From a virus, in IMG/VR virus record IMGVR_UViG_3300015263_001819, positions 1-59,566 of that record: 59,566 nt of DNA. One strand, 5' to 3'. The notes below the pieces were generated by a model, which saw only the letters and a program-made list of their open reading frames with translations, ran no database searches and was not told the origin of the DNA. The position numbers were made by a program, and so were the translations under genes. This document shows, piece by piece, positions 31,298 through 39,291 of this stretch (positions within the stretch are counted from its first letter, which is position 1; the number at the start of each line of letters is the position of its first letter).

Positions 31298-31942
31298 ATG
31301 CTGAACGTCGGGACACCTACTTGGGAAGAACTCTTCCGCTCCGCCATCGCCGAGGCGCGGTCGGGCGTGGGCGTGGCATTGCCGGGTAACGTCGTGGCGT
31401 ACGCGGATGGCTTCGCGGACATCCGCCCCGGCGTGCGCCGGCTGGCGCCGTCGGAGACGGCTTTCGAGCCCGACTACCCGGAAGAGATCCCCGTCATCCC
31501 ATCGGTGCCTGTGATTTGGCCGCGGGGGCGAAACTTCCGCATCGTCGGCGAACTCGGCGTAGGCGATCCGGTGCTACTCGTGTGCGCCGACTACGACATC
31601 TCGGGGTGGCTTCGCTCGGGGAAGCTATCCGACCCCGAGGACGCTCGAGAGCACTCGTGGGGGCACGGAGCGGTATGCATCCCCGGGCTCATCCCCGACG
31701 TCGGGTGGTCGGCCTCGGCGCCCGCCGACGCGGCGGCGCTCGCCTCGGTGGTGGACGCGTTCGGTAACCAAATCGCCGGACTCACCCCGCCAACCAACCC
31801 GGCAGAGACACAAGCCGCGGTGGCGTTCATCATCGCAGCGTTCAACCTTGCCATGAACGGCGTATCGTTCCCCTCAGGCTTGCCGTCGCCTTCGCCGACT
31901 GCCGGCACTTGCGCTTCCGACACCCTACTCACGGACTCGTAG
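31298..31942 (+). CDS. baseplate spike, gp138-type OB domain
   Basis: This 214-residue protein has RSGVGVALPGNVVAYADGFA, VIPSVPVIWPRGRNFRIVGE and LGVGDPVLLVCADYDISGWL, the OB-fold pattern of gp138-type spikes. REHSWGHGAVCIPGLIPD then follows, and the C-terminus is Ala-rich and Pro/Ser-rich. No metal-binding HxH tip is visible. It pierces the outer surface on contraction. Confidence 0.75.
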   Translation: MLNVGTPTWEELFRSAIAEARSGVGVALPGNVVAYADGFADIRPGVRRLAPSETAFEPDYPEEIPVIPSVPVIWPRGRNFRIVGELGVGDPVLLVCADYDISGWLRSGKLSDPEDAREHSWGHGAVCIPGLIPDVGWSASAPADAAALASVVDAFGNQIAGLTPPTNPAETQAAVAFIIAAFNLAMNGVSFPSGLPSPSPTAGTCASDTLLTDS

Positions 31943-31950
31943 GACGACCT

Positions 31951-32352
31951 ATGGAACTCGCAATCACCACCGTCACCGACTACCTAAACCCGACGCTCGG
32001 AGACTTGCGTCTCGGCGAGGACCACCAAGAAGTCGTCTTGACCGAGCTAGCGGACGAGGCCCAGCAACGCCTCACGATCTCGCTACGCCTCTTCAAAGGC
32101 GAGTGGGGGCTCAACCTCGATGCGGGCATGCCGTGGTTCCAATCCATCCTCGTACGGAGCCCGAGTCTCGCGCTCATCCGCGCGATCTTGACTTCGGCGA
32201 TCGTGAAGGTGGAAGGGATCGCGTCGGTCGAGTACATGGACCTCGACTTCAACAAAGCGACCCGCACGCTAGCCGTCGACTTCCGTGCGCGGCTCGAAGA
32301 CGGCTCGACCTACTCGACGAGCGAGTACGGGCCGTTCGTCTTGCCGTTCTAG
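31951..32352 (+). CDS. gp25-like baseplate wedge protein
   Basis: This 133-residue protein has LRLGEDHQEVVLTELADEAQ, QRLTISLRLFKGEWGLNLDA and GMPWFQSI. This is the gp25/lysozyme-fold wedge signature in which the EPR core of T4 gp25 is replaced by this family's LFKGEWxLxxxxGxPW. It links sheath to wedge. The stop shares a CTAG with the convergent minus-strand gene. Confidence 0.82.
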   Translation: MELAITTVTDYLNPTLGDLRLGEDHQEVVLTELADEAQQRLTISLRLFKGEWGLNLDAGMPWFQSILVRSPSLALIRAILTSAIVKVEGIASVEYMDLDFNKATRTLAVDFRARLEDGSTYSTSEYGPFVLPF

Positions 32353-32609
32353 GCCCACGAGATAAACCACTGGACGCCCAAATCGTCGTTTCCGGCAACG
32401 TAATAACCCTCGCTGCGCAAGCGATCCGCGGCCAACGACGTCAAGACGGTGACGACTAGGTCCGTCCTTTCGTATCGGGCGGCCATGCGGATCTTGCGGT
32501 AGATGTCGTCCAGCTCATCCTCCAGCCCGGCTTGCTCTCTTGCAAGGCGTTGAACGCCGGCAGCAGCGGCGATTTCACGAGCTTCGCTCGGTGCGATGCG
32601 GTTCGTCAT
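32349..32609 (-). CDS. hypothetical small protein (paralogue of next gene)
   Basis: This 86-residue protein has EAREIAAAAGVQRLAREQAG, LEDELDDIYRKIRMAAR and a C-terminal aromatic segment. It aligns with the neighbour at 32620, which has QRLTRLADEEEPGLEKELAR and IYSAVRAVAS. Helical N-terminus, beta C-terminus. It is the last gene of a five-gene minus-strand island inside the baseplate operon. Function is unknown. Confidence 0.65.
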   Translation of the reverse strand: MTNRIAPSEAREIAAAAGVQRLAREQAGLEDELDDIYRKIRMAARYERTDLVVTVLTSLAADRLRSEGYYVAGNDDLGVQWFISWA

Positions 32610-32619
32610 CGTCGGTTCC

Positions 32620-32913
32620 TCACCAACAGAAAAGGTAATAACCGTCGTTCGATTCGTACCAATTCACACTGAAGCCGTTCTCGCACAAGATCCGGTAGGC
32701 TTCATCCGAGCACGTCAAGCCGATTTGGCTGCCGTTGGCGCTCGCCACGGCGCGGACGGCCGAGTAGATGCGAGCCAGCTCTTTCTCCAACCCCGGCTCT
32801 TCTTCGTCGGCCAAACGCGTTAGGCGCTGGGCTTCTTTACTTGTCATGGTGTTTCTTGCTGCTCGGTTCATGCTCTCTGCCTTGTACAGCAGTTTGTCGT
32901 TTCGGGTCGTCAT
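32620..32913 (-). CDS. hypothetical small protein (paralogue of previous gene)
   Basis: This 97-residue protein starts at ATG 32913 behind gaaaggaaccgacg. The shared pattern with its neighbour covers a helical pair followed by a segment ending in aromatic residues (SVNWYESNDGYYLFCW against DDLGVQWFISWA). The two probably arose by tandem duplication. Confidence 0.65.
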   Translation of the reverse strand: MTTRNDKLLYKAESMNRAARNTMTSKEAQRLTRLADEEEPGLEKELARIYSAVRAVASANGSQIGLTCSDEAYRILCENGFSVNWYESNDGYYLFCW

Positions 32914-33140
32914 CGTCGGTTCCTTTCAGAAAGTTGTCCGAGGAGTTCGCAATACCGGTCCTCGAGCCGGTCGATTTCGCGGAGGATGGCCTCGAGTTCC
33001 GCCTTCTCGGGGGCGGGCGGAGGAGGAGAGAACACCCACCCTGCGCCATTACAGCGCCAGCAAACCTCGAAAAGGTACACGGTGGTGAAATCGATCGCCG
33101 GTATGCATGCAGAGCCTCCACAAATCGGGCACGGCTTCAT
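32910..33140 (-). CDS. zinc-knuckle plus coiled-coil small protein
   Basis: This 76-residue protein has CPICGGSACIP near the start and CWRCNGAG around residue 27, a DnaJ-type pair of CxxCxG knuckles. A Pro-rich linker and a Glu-rich helix (AELEAILREIDRLEDRYCEL) follow. Its stop overlaps the next gene's start (ATGA). Similar knuckle proteins occur at 11975 and 48767. Confidence 0.65.
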   Translation of the reverse strand: MKPCPICGGSACIPAIDFTTVYLFEVCWRCNGAGWVFSPPPPAPEKAELEAILREIDRLEDRYCELLGQLSERNRR

Positions 33141-33652
33141 CGGAATGCCTCCGCGACGGCGTCGTCGACGAGCATCGCCACTCGAATTTGGGAGTCGTAC
33201 GGACGGATGCGGATGTCATCCCCGAAGAGTGCGGCGGACTCGAGGACCTCGAGCGGGGAGTCGCACGCGGCCGTTTTCAAGAAGGCGGTGACCCATCGCG
33301 CGCCGGCGGGAGCCGGAGGGTCGATCATCGCGCCGCGAAACATCACCAACGTCTCGGTCGTGTTGTGCTCGATCCACACCTTCGCTGCGAGGTCGGCGCC
33401 GCCGCGGGCGTAGACGTGCTCTTCGGTGTACGGCGTAAAGCCGGCGTACACGTCGTGGTCCTCCGCGACCACGATCGCCTCCCCGTCCAACTTCACGGGG
33501 TAGCGATACGCGTCGTCCCGCGAGTCGTCGAACGTCGTGCACACCTCGACGCCGGCTTCGAGCAACTTCCGGATACCGTCGACGTACGACGGGATGCGCG
33601 TCCATCCGTGCAGTGGCCCGACCCACGGCGCCGTCTTCGTTTCCTCGGTCAT
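33137..33652 (-). CDS. hypothetical protein
   Basis: This 171-residue protein starts at ATG 33652 behind ctaggaggaagac. It has acidic alpha/beta character (EAIVVAEDHDVYAGFTPYTE, then KVWIEHNTTETLVMFRGAMI), with no recognised family. A GGCTAGGGT element (33670-33678) is its likely promoter. Confidence 0.65.
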   Translation of the reverse strand: MTEETKTAPWVGPLHGWTRIPSYVDGIRKLLEAGVEVCTTFDDSRDDAYRYPVKLDGEAIVVAEDHDVYAGFTPYTEEHVYARGGADLAAKVWIEHNTTETLVMFRGAMIDPPAPAGARWVTAFLKTAACDSPLEVLESAALFGDDIRIRPYDSQIRVAMLVDDAVAEAFR

Positions 33653-33669
33653 GTCTTCCTCCTAGTCGC

Positions 33670-33678
33670 TACCCTAGC
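33670..33678 (-). promoter_or_regulatory. -10 GGCTAGGGT
   Basis: On the minus strand TAGGGT lies 17 nt upstream of ATG 33652, with an aggagg ribosome site between them. Confidence 0.45.
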
Positions 33679-34093
33679 CGACCTCGACGTTCGCGTCCAT
33701 CTTTTTCGGCCCGAGCCGCTCGCCGAGCCATCGATTCGCTTCGTCGGCGGCGATGAGCCCCCCGCGGCGCCCCCGCGGCGCGACCGCGTAACGGAGAGCC
33801 CCGCGCGAGAGGGCCTTCCAAATCGCTGCCCTGGACGCCCCCGAGGCGTCGGCGAGCTGGGCGACGGTGAGGAGATCGCCCTCGCGTACGGCGGCCCGCA
33901 CCGCGGCGCGTAGGCGGTTCGCCGCCGCTACGCTCGGGCGCGTGCCTCGGCCTCCGAAACGCCCGAGCGCGAGGTTCGCCCGCGAGGCGGGGTTCTCTCC
34001 GGGGGCGTGCGGCGTGCCGTATGCGACGAGGGGTGCGACCGCCCGCTCGGCGAAGATTTCCAGAACACCTTCGTGCAGATCCGTAAAAGCCAC
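33674..34093 (-). CDS. helix-turn-helix DNA-binding protein
   Basis: This 139-residue GTG-initiated protein has basic central helices. EGDLLTVAQLADASGASRAA, then IWKALSRGALRYA (about residues 72-105), match a winged-helix/AsiA-independent excisionase-like HTH, and the C-terminal helix ADEANRWLGERLG resembles that of MerR/Xis-type proteins. It lies divergently next to the baseplate J gene. It is a candidate regulator, possibly of the back-to-back promoters at 34100-34151. Confidence 0.6.
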   Translation of the reverse strand: MAFTDLHEGVLEIFAERAVAPLVAYGTPHAPGENPASRANLALGRFGGRGTRPSVAAANRLRAAVRAAVREGDLLTVAQLADASGASRAAIWKALSRGALRYAVAPRGRRGGLIAADEANRWLGERLGPKKMDANVEVG

Positions 34094-34099
34094 GGGCCT

Positions 34100-34108
34100 A
34101 CCCTAGCG
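34100..34108 (-). promoter_or_regulatory. -10 CGCTAGGGT, leaderless spacing, divergent
   Basis: On the minus strand TAGGGT ends 6 nt before GTG 34093. It lies 34 bp from the plus-strand promoter of the baseplate J gene. Confidence 0.55.
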
Positions 34109-34142
34109 CGCGGGGCGCGGGGCGTCCACCCCGGAAATCGGG

Positions 34143-34151
34143 TGCTAGAAT
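34143..34151 (+). promoter_or_regulatory. extended -10 TGCTAGAAT, leaderless spacing
   Basis: TAGAAT ends exactly 6 nt before ATG 34158. It is identical to the element at 37556-37564. Confidence 0.65.
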
Positions 34152-34157
34152 GACCCC

Positions 34158-35327
34158 ATGGCCGGGCTAAGCGCTACTGGATTCGACGCCAAAGCACTCG
34201 ACGATATCCAGAGCGAAATCGTTGACTTTCTTCACTCGGAGATCGATCCGACGCTGAACCTCACCGAGACGTCGATCCTCGGCCAGGCCATCGGCGCCTT
34301 CGCCACACAGCTCCGAGCCGGGTGGGAGGCCATCGCCGCGACGTACGTTTCGCGAGACCCGTCCCAAGCCGAGGACGACGCGCTCGAGGCGATCTCCGAG
34401 ATCACCGGCACGATTCGCGCGGCGGCGACCTACTCGACGATGACCGTGACGTGCACGCTCGCGGCGGGGTCGTACGCGGCGGGGGATTTGATCGTCTACC
34501 TACCCGGCTCGCCGGACGAGACCTTCACCAACGACGCGGCCATCACCACCGCCGGGCCTACCGAGGACCTCGCCTTCACCGCGACCGTGACCGGCCCCAT
34601 CCAAGTCCCGGCCGCCACCACGCTCGCGCTTTCGAGCCCACCCTCGGGTTTCACCGCCGCGGTCTCGGTCGGCGCCGCCGCGCCGGGCTCTGACGTCGAG
34701 ACCATCCCCGAGCTGCGCATCCGCCGCGAACGCGAGCTTCGGCGCCAAGGCTCGACCTCGACCGATGCCGTCCGCGTAGACGTCGACGACGTCGCGGCGA
34801 CGACCTACGTCACGGTCTACGAGAACGACACCGACGCGACGAACGGCGACGGGATGCCGCCGCACTCCATCGAGGTCGTTGTAGTGGGCGGCGACGACGA
34901 CGAGATCGCCACGGCCATCCTCGCTTCGAAAGCCGCTGGCATCCAAGCCCACGGCTCGACGACCGTCACGGCCTACGACGATGTCGGCAACGCGCACACG
35001 ATCAAATTCTCGCGCCCGACTTCGAAAACGATCTACATCCACCTCGACATCACCGCGAAGACCGGGACGTATCTCGGGGACTCGGCCGTACAGGACGCTA
35101 TCACGGAGTGGACCGACGTCAACCTATCCGTAGGCATCGACGTCTTGAAGGCGCGCATCGAAAGCTTGGCCATGTCGGTAGACGGCGTCATCAATGTGCT
35201 CGCGGCCATCGACGACTCTTACCCCGCCGCGGTGAACGACGACTTCGTCATCGGCGGGCGCGAGCGGGCGATCGTCACCACGGCCAACATCGAGATCTCC
35301 ACGACCTACGTGAACGGAGCGCCGTAA
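34158..35327 (+). CDS. baseplate J-like protein
   Basis: This 389-residue protein has IQSEIVDFLHSEIDPTLNLT, SILGQAIGAF and SQAEDDALEAISEITGTIR, the N-terminal signature of baseplate J/gp47 proteins. A Thr-rich domain, VETIPELRIRRERELRRQGS, VVVVGGDDDEIATAIL and a C-terminal beta segment follow. It forms the wedge ring with gp25 and the tail protein I-like product. The plus-strand operon resumes here after the minus-strand island. Confidence 0.88.
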   Translation: MAGLSATGFDAKALDDIQSEIVDFLHSEIDPTLNLTETSILGQAIGAFATQLRAGWEAIAATYVSRDPSQAEDDALEAISEITGTIRAAATYSTMTVTCTLAAGSYAAGDLIVYLPGSPDETFTNDAAITTAGPTEDLAFTATVTGPIQVPAATTLALSSPPSGFTAAVSVGAAAPGSDVETIPELRIRRERELRRQGSTSTDAVRVDVDDVAATTYVTVYENDTDATNGDGMPPHSIEVVVVGGDDDEIATAILASKAAGIQAHGSTTVTAYDDVGNAHTIKFSRPTSKTIYIHLDITAKTGTYLGDSAVQDAITEWTDVNLSVGIDVLKARIESLAMSVDGVINVLAAIDDSYPAAVNDDFVIGGRERAIVTTANIEISTTYVNGAP

Positions 35328-36580
35328 TGCCTATGCCGACCATCACCGCGGTCTCGCCGGCGGATACCGGAACGTTGGCGAAGCAGGACTTCATCATCGT
35401 CGACATCACCGACGCGGACATGGTCTATCACGTGGTCGCGGTGCGCTTCCCCGAGTACGGCGTGACCGAGGTCGCCTACCACGCCGGGTCGGTCGCTCTC
35501 TCGACGCCGTACGAAGTCTACCGGCACGCGATCGCCAACGGCTACCGCTACCGCATCCGGCGCCGCGGCGGATGGCTCGCGGGTATGGGCCCGCCGGAAG
35601 TCTACGCGACGTCGGCGGACAACCTCTCAGTGACTCTCACGGCGCCGAACGGCGGCGGCTCGTACATCGCTGGCGACTCGATCTCCGTGACGTGGACGTC
35701 GGTCGGGACGTTCTCCTCGTTCGACTTGGAGTACTCGACCAACAACGGATCGTCATGGACGTCGATCGCTACGGGCGTTACCTCGCCGTACGCGTGGACC
35801 GCGCCCTCGACGGTCTCGTCGCAATACCTCGTGCGCGTGACCGGAAACGGCGCGACGACGGTCACCGACACGTCGGATGCGACCTTCTCAGTGGCTCTCC
35901 AATCCGCATGGACCGGCTCGTCGTTCATGGAGGCGAACGCGGCCTGCATCTCGGCGCTGTACTCCGACGACGCCGTCGATTCGGGTTCTAGTCCGTACAC
36001 GTTGACGTCGCTTCCTGACACGGACACGACGTACGGTGTCTCGGCGTGGTCTAGCCCATCGGGGTTGAAGCGAGCGAATTGGCCGAACCCACAACTCACA
36101 TACAACACCGGCTATGCCACGCGCTCGGTCAACGATGTACTCGGTCTCCATACGCTGCTCAACGGTGGCGCCGGAACGAACCCCGAAGGCGGCGGTTCGA
36201 CGTATGTGCTCACGTACTTCTTCTACGCCAAGACGATCACGTACGGCTTCAACGGGCCTTCGTCTCGCCGCCACTACGTCAGCATCGACGCCACGAACGT
36301 TACGTGGTACTACGGCACGGCCAGCTCGATCACGCTCGCCCACGGTCTCGATACATCGAGCTTCCGGCATTGGACGGTGTATTGCGACGGCTCCTCATCG
36401 GGATCGTCGCACATCATGACCGTCTACGCCGACAACGTTTTGGTAGGCTCGGACTCGGGCTCGAACTTCTCCTCATCCGGCGGGCCGTGGACGATGTTCG
36501 CTGCGTCGGGGAACTGGCTAGCCGCGGGGTGCTTCGCCAACTCGCTCTCGTCCACCAACCGCGCTAATTTCCAGTCGTAA
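35327..36580 (+). CDS. tail surface protein: repeat domain, Ig-like, LamG-like
   Basis: This is a 417-residue protein. Residues 1-95 match the whole of the next gene (shared YEVYRHAIANGYRYRIRRRGGW and TDGYRLAVTRRGGW). Residues 95-190 form an Ig-like beta sandwich (GSYIAGDSISVTWTSVG, then SFDLEYSTNNGSSWTSI). Residues 200-417 are LamG-like, with a late NLSSTN-type end. The arrangement suggests a baseplate-attached glycan-binding decoration. The start overlaps the previous stop by one base. Confidence 0.65.
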   Translation: MPMPTITAVSPADTGTLAKQDFIIVDITDADMVYHVVAVRFPEYGVTEVAYHAGSVALSTPYEVYRHAIANGYRYRIRRRGGWLAGMGPPEVYATSADNLSVTLTAPNGGGSYIAGDSISVTWTSVGTFSSFDLEYSTNNGSSWTSIATGVTSPYAWTAPSTVSSQYLVRVTGNGATTVTDTSDATFSVALQSAWTGSSFMEANAACISALYSDDAVDSGSSPYTLTSLPDTDTTYGVSAWSSPSGLKRANWPNPQLTYNTGYATRSVNDVLGLHTLLNGGAGTNPEGGGSTYVLTYFFYAKTITYGFNGPSSRRHYVSIDATNVTWYYGTASSITLAHGLDTSSFRHWTVYCDGSSSGSSHIMTVYADNVLVGSDSGSNFSSSGGPWTMFAASGNWLAAGCFANSLSSTNRANFQS

Positions 36581-36586
36581 CCGACC

Positions 36587-36913
36587 ATGGCCACCTTCAC
36601 GCTCATCTCCCCCTCCGAATCAAAAGGCGTCGCCCGCGCCGGGGCGATCACGTTCGAGTTCACCGATGCGGACTTGGCGTACTACGCGGTCTTCGCCGCC
36701 TACGACGACGGCTATGCGGAACTCGTCTACGACTCGGAGTCGGGGGCCTTCTATCCGTTCTCGGCGACGTCGACGCCCATTACCGACGGCTACCGCTTGG
36801 CGGTGACGCGGCGGGGCGGGTGGCGGACGTCGCCGACGGTACGTGTCGTGACGGCCGACTCGACCGGCGTGTCGAGCGAAGGATCGTGGCGTTTGGAGTT
36901 GCTCAATGCCTAG
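36587..36913 (+). CDS. stand-alone copy of the N-terminal domain of the previous gene
   Basis: This 108-residue protein has ITFEFTDADLAYYAVFAAYD and TPITDGYRLAVTRRGGW, aligning with the first 95 residues of the gene at 35327. A beta-rich adaptor fold is likely. The domain probably attaches to the baseplate or to the DUF2612-like protein next to it. Confidence 0.65.
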   Translation: MATFTLISPSESKGVARAGAITFEFTDADLAYYAVFAAYDDGYAELVYDSESGAFYPFSATSTPITDGYRLAVTRRGGWRTSPTVRVVTADSTGVSSEGSWRLELLNA

Positions 36914-37544
36914 CTACGTCATCGAATCGCCGACCGCGGCGGAGGCCACTACACCCGAAGACTTCGGCGGGACGTACGAACTAGAGACCGACCACGCAGG
37001 CAAGCTCATCGAGCAACTCACGTCGTTCTTTCGGGACGGCCCGCGCAACCAAGCGCTCATGCGCGCGCTCGGCGCCCAAGTCCAGGAACTTGAACAAGCG
37101 ACGTGGGACGTCTTCAACGCGTTCGACCTCGACACAGCCACCGGTCACCGGCTCGACTTGCTCGGCAAGATCGTCGGCGAGGGGCGCTCGGATCGCTCCG
37201 ACACCGACTACCGCGCCGCCATCCGCGTCCGAGCGCTCATCAACCGGTCGAACGGCAAGCTGCCGGAGTTGCTCACCATCGCGGGGCTTTTGGCCTCCGC
37301 CGCGACGATTCACGCCCGGGAGACCTATCCGGCGACGATTTCGATTGACTTCGACGATCACGGCGCAGTGAAATGGGCGCTAATCGTTCGGCTATTGACC
37401 CAAGCGAAGGGCGGCGGCATCCGTCTCCTAGCGACGACAGGCTACGGCGAGTTCGCGGTGGGCTCGGAGGACGGCACGCCGGCGGGCGGCGTCATCGGCT
37501 CGGAGGACGGCACGCCGGCGGGGTTTTTGGTCGGGGCGGCCTAG
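36906..37544 (+). CDS. tail protein I-like (DUF2612)
   Basis: This 212-residue protein has QLTSFFRDGPRNQALMRALG and ATGHRLDLLGKIVGEGRSDR, then SDTDYRAAIRVRALINRSNG. This is the D-x-x-Y-R-x-x-I-R-x-R pattern of DUF2612/tail protein I. It connects the baseplate to fibres. The C-terminus holds two copies of GSEDGTPAG from a DNA repeat. Confidence 0.82.
   Translation: MPSYVIESPTAAEATTPEDFGGTYELETDHAGKLIEQLTSFFRDGPRNQALMRALGAQVQELEQATWDVFNAFDLDTATGHRLDLLGKIVGEGRSDRSDTDYRAAIRVRALINRSNGKLPELLTIAGLLASAATIHARETYPATISIDFDDHGAVKWALIVRLLTQAKGGGIRLLATTGYGEFAVGSEDGTPAGGVIGSEDGTPAGFLVGAA
37461..37522 (+). repeat. 26-bp direct repeat, period 36, in-frame
   Basis: Copies start at 37461 and 37497 and encode GSEDGTPAG twice at the C-terminus of the tail protein I-like gene. 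Confidence 0.85.
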
Positions 37545-37555
37545 CAGCGGCGAGA

Positions 37556-37564
37556 TGCTAGAAT
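37556..37564 (+). promoter_or_regulatory. extended -10 TGCTAGAAT, leaderless spacing
   Basis: TAGAAT ends 6 nt before ATG 37571. This favours ATG 37571 over GTG 37565. Confidence 0.65.
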
Positions 37565-37570
37565 GTGGCC

Positions 37571-38566
37571 ATGGCCACTAAGCCCACAATTGCCGACGCC
37601 GAATGGGCTACCGACGCGTTGATGACCTCGGCGCCCGACGTAGACGAGCAGGCCAAGTCGCCGACGCTCGATCCGGGGACGTCCTACCGCAAGCAAGGGT
37701 GGATTCCGAATACGAACTTCATCGGCCGCTATATGAATTGGATCCTCAACCAATTCTACTTGTGGGCCGTCTACCTCAACGACCTCCACAACTCGACCGC
37801 GTTCCTTTCGCAGGCGTACACGTGGACCGGCGCCCACACGTTCAACACCGCCGAAGCGACGTTCGCCCAAGAGATCCAAGCCAACGGCGGCATCGACACC
37901 AACGGCGGCGGCATCCTCACCGGTGCCGGGGCGTTGTCCACCGAAGGTGGCAGCATCTCATCCGCCGGTGGGAACATCTCCAGCGTCACAGGCGACTACT
38001 CGTCAAGCGGAGGGGACTACACAGCGGCGGGCGGGTCGTTCACGACTACCGGAGCGGGGGCTTTTCAGTGCCTGAACGCGAGCGGTAGCGATACGTTCGC
38101 GTTCACCGGCACGAAGCCTTCGCGCACGATTATGGTCAACATGTCTGGCGCTCACGTCAACGGCTCCGGCTGGATCGTCACTTCTGGTAAGTTGCAATCC
38201 ACTACGCCTAACGCCAACGTCGCGTATGTGCCGCTGAAGCTACCACACGGAGCTACCGTTACAGGCTTGACTGTAGCTGGTTATCAAAATGTAGACACCG
38301 CTGCAGATACGCTGGTTCAGTTGATGAGCAACTCTATCTCCGGCTACACTATGGCCGGAGAGAATCAAGAAGGAGTTCGCTCACTTACTACGGGATTCGG
38401 TGGCTCTGATGTAGATTTCCCGTTCGGTTCAGCGCCCTCGTTCACAGTAGACAACACCGATACGATCTACTACCTGAAAATCACCGAGTGCGACTCCTCT
38501 GGAGTAGCGTGCGGTGTCAACTACGTCAAGTTGACTATTGGTGATCCAGGACCACGTAACTTCTAA
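37571..38566 (+). CDS. tail fibre protein
   Basis: This is a 331-residue protein. The N-terminal 100 residues (PNTNFIGRYMNWILNQFYLW) are likely the attachment domain. Residues 105-180 are Gly/Ser/Thr-rich pseudo-repeats (GGGILTGAGALSTEGGSISS), consistent with a beta-helical shaft. From about residue 190 the C-terminal domain is encoded by DNA of visibly lower GC and different codon choice, suggesting exchange of the receptor-binding tip. Confidence 0.7.
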   Translation: MATKPTIADAEWATDALMTSAPDVDEQAKSPTLDPGTSYRKQGWIPNTNFIGRYMNWILNQFYLWAVYLNDLHNSTAFLSQAYTWTGAHTFNTAEATFAQEIQANGGIDTNGGGILTGAGALSTEGGSISSAGGNISSVTGDYSSSGGDYTAAGGSFTTTGAGAFQCLNASGSDTFAFTGTKPSRTIMVNMSGAHVNGSGWIVTSGKLQSTTPNANVAYVPLKLPHGATVTGLTVAGYQNVDTAADTLVQLMSNSISGYTMAGENQEGVRSLTTGFGGSDVDFPFGSAPSFTVDNTDTIYYLKITECDSSGVACGVNYVKLTIGDPGPRNF

Positions 38567-38589
38567 ACCGCTCGACCGCGAGGGGCAGT

Positions 38590-39291
38590 ATGGATCGCGA
38601 TCAACAAGAATGGAACGAGCGGCACTCGGTGACGCTGGCTAGGGTAGAAGAGAAGCTCGACTCACTCGCGGGGCACGAAGCCCGCATCACCGCTCTCGAG
38701 CACGAACGTACGCGCGCGCGGACGGCGCTCACGCTCATCACCGGCGCGCTCGGGTGGGTCGTCTCGCGGTTCTTCGCGGGGGCGATGCTGTTCTTGCTCA
38801 TCGGCGCCGGCGGGTGTGCCGCGCCTCAAATCGATCACGCCCCGCCGGGCTGTGCGAAGTGGCTCTCGAAGGATCGCCCGGTCGAGGTCGTCGTTCACCC
38901 CGACGTAGACGCCGATTGCGCCGTGGCGATGGTCGACGCGATTGCGTTTTGGTCGACGTACGTTTCGTATCTCGAGTACCCCGACGTGGCATGGAAGGTA
39001 GGCCCCATCACGCTCGAGGCCGGCGACCCGAACGAGTACTACCCGCCCGGAGCGCTTCCCGAAGGCTTCGTTGCCGCCGGCGCTACTACCGTACGCGTCC
39101 ACCCCCATGGGCGGATGGAGAAGGCCGTCATCCGCATCGACCCCGACCATTGCGGCGACGCGCACGTCATGGCGCACGAACTCGGCCATGCGCTCGGGCT
39201 CCCGCACGACGAGAACATCGAGAATTTGATGTACCCCACCGTCGAGGGCGGGTGGGGCGTGTCGGCGAAGGATGCGGCATGGCTACGCTAG
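38590..39291 (+). CDS. XhlA-like membrane segment fused to a metzincin protease
   Basis: This is a 233-residue protein. Residues 1-45 are a charged coiled coil and residues 47-75 hydrophobic (GALGWVVSRFFAG, then MLFLLIGAGGC), as in XhlA-type phage proteins. Cys76 follows a lipobox-like AGG. Residues 95-233 contain HVMAHELGHALGLPHDEN (His196, Glu197, His200, His206) and the Met-turn NLMYP at 212-216, a complete metzincin zinc site. An internal ATG at 38785 would give a stand-alone lipoprotein protease. It lies directly before a probable endolysin, suggesting a lysis role. The start is ATG 38590 behind gcgagggg. Confidence 0.78.
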   Translation: MDRDQQEWNERHSVTLARVEEKLDSLAGHEARITALEHERTRARTALTLITGALGWVVSRFFAGAMLFLLIGAGGCAAPQIDHAPPGCAKWLSKDRPVEVVVHPDVDADCAVAMVDAIAFWSTYVSYLEYPDVAWKVGPITLEAGDPNEYYPPGALPEGFVAAGATTVRVHPHGRMEKAVIRIDPDHCGDAHVMAHELGHALGLPHDENIENLMYPTVEGGWGVSAKDAAWLR

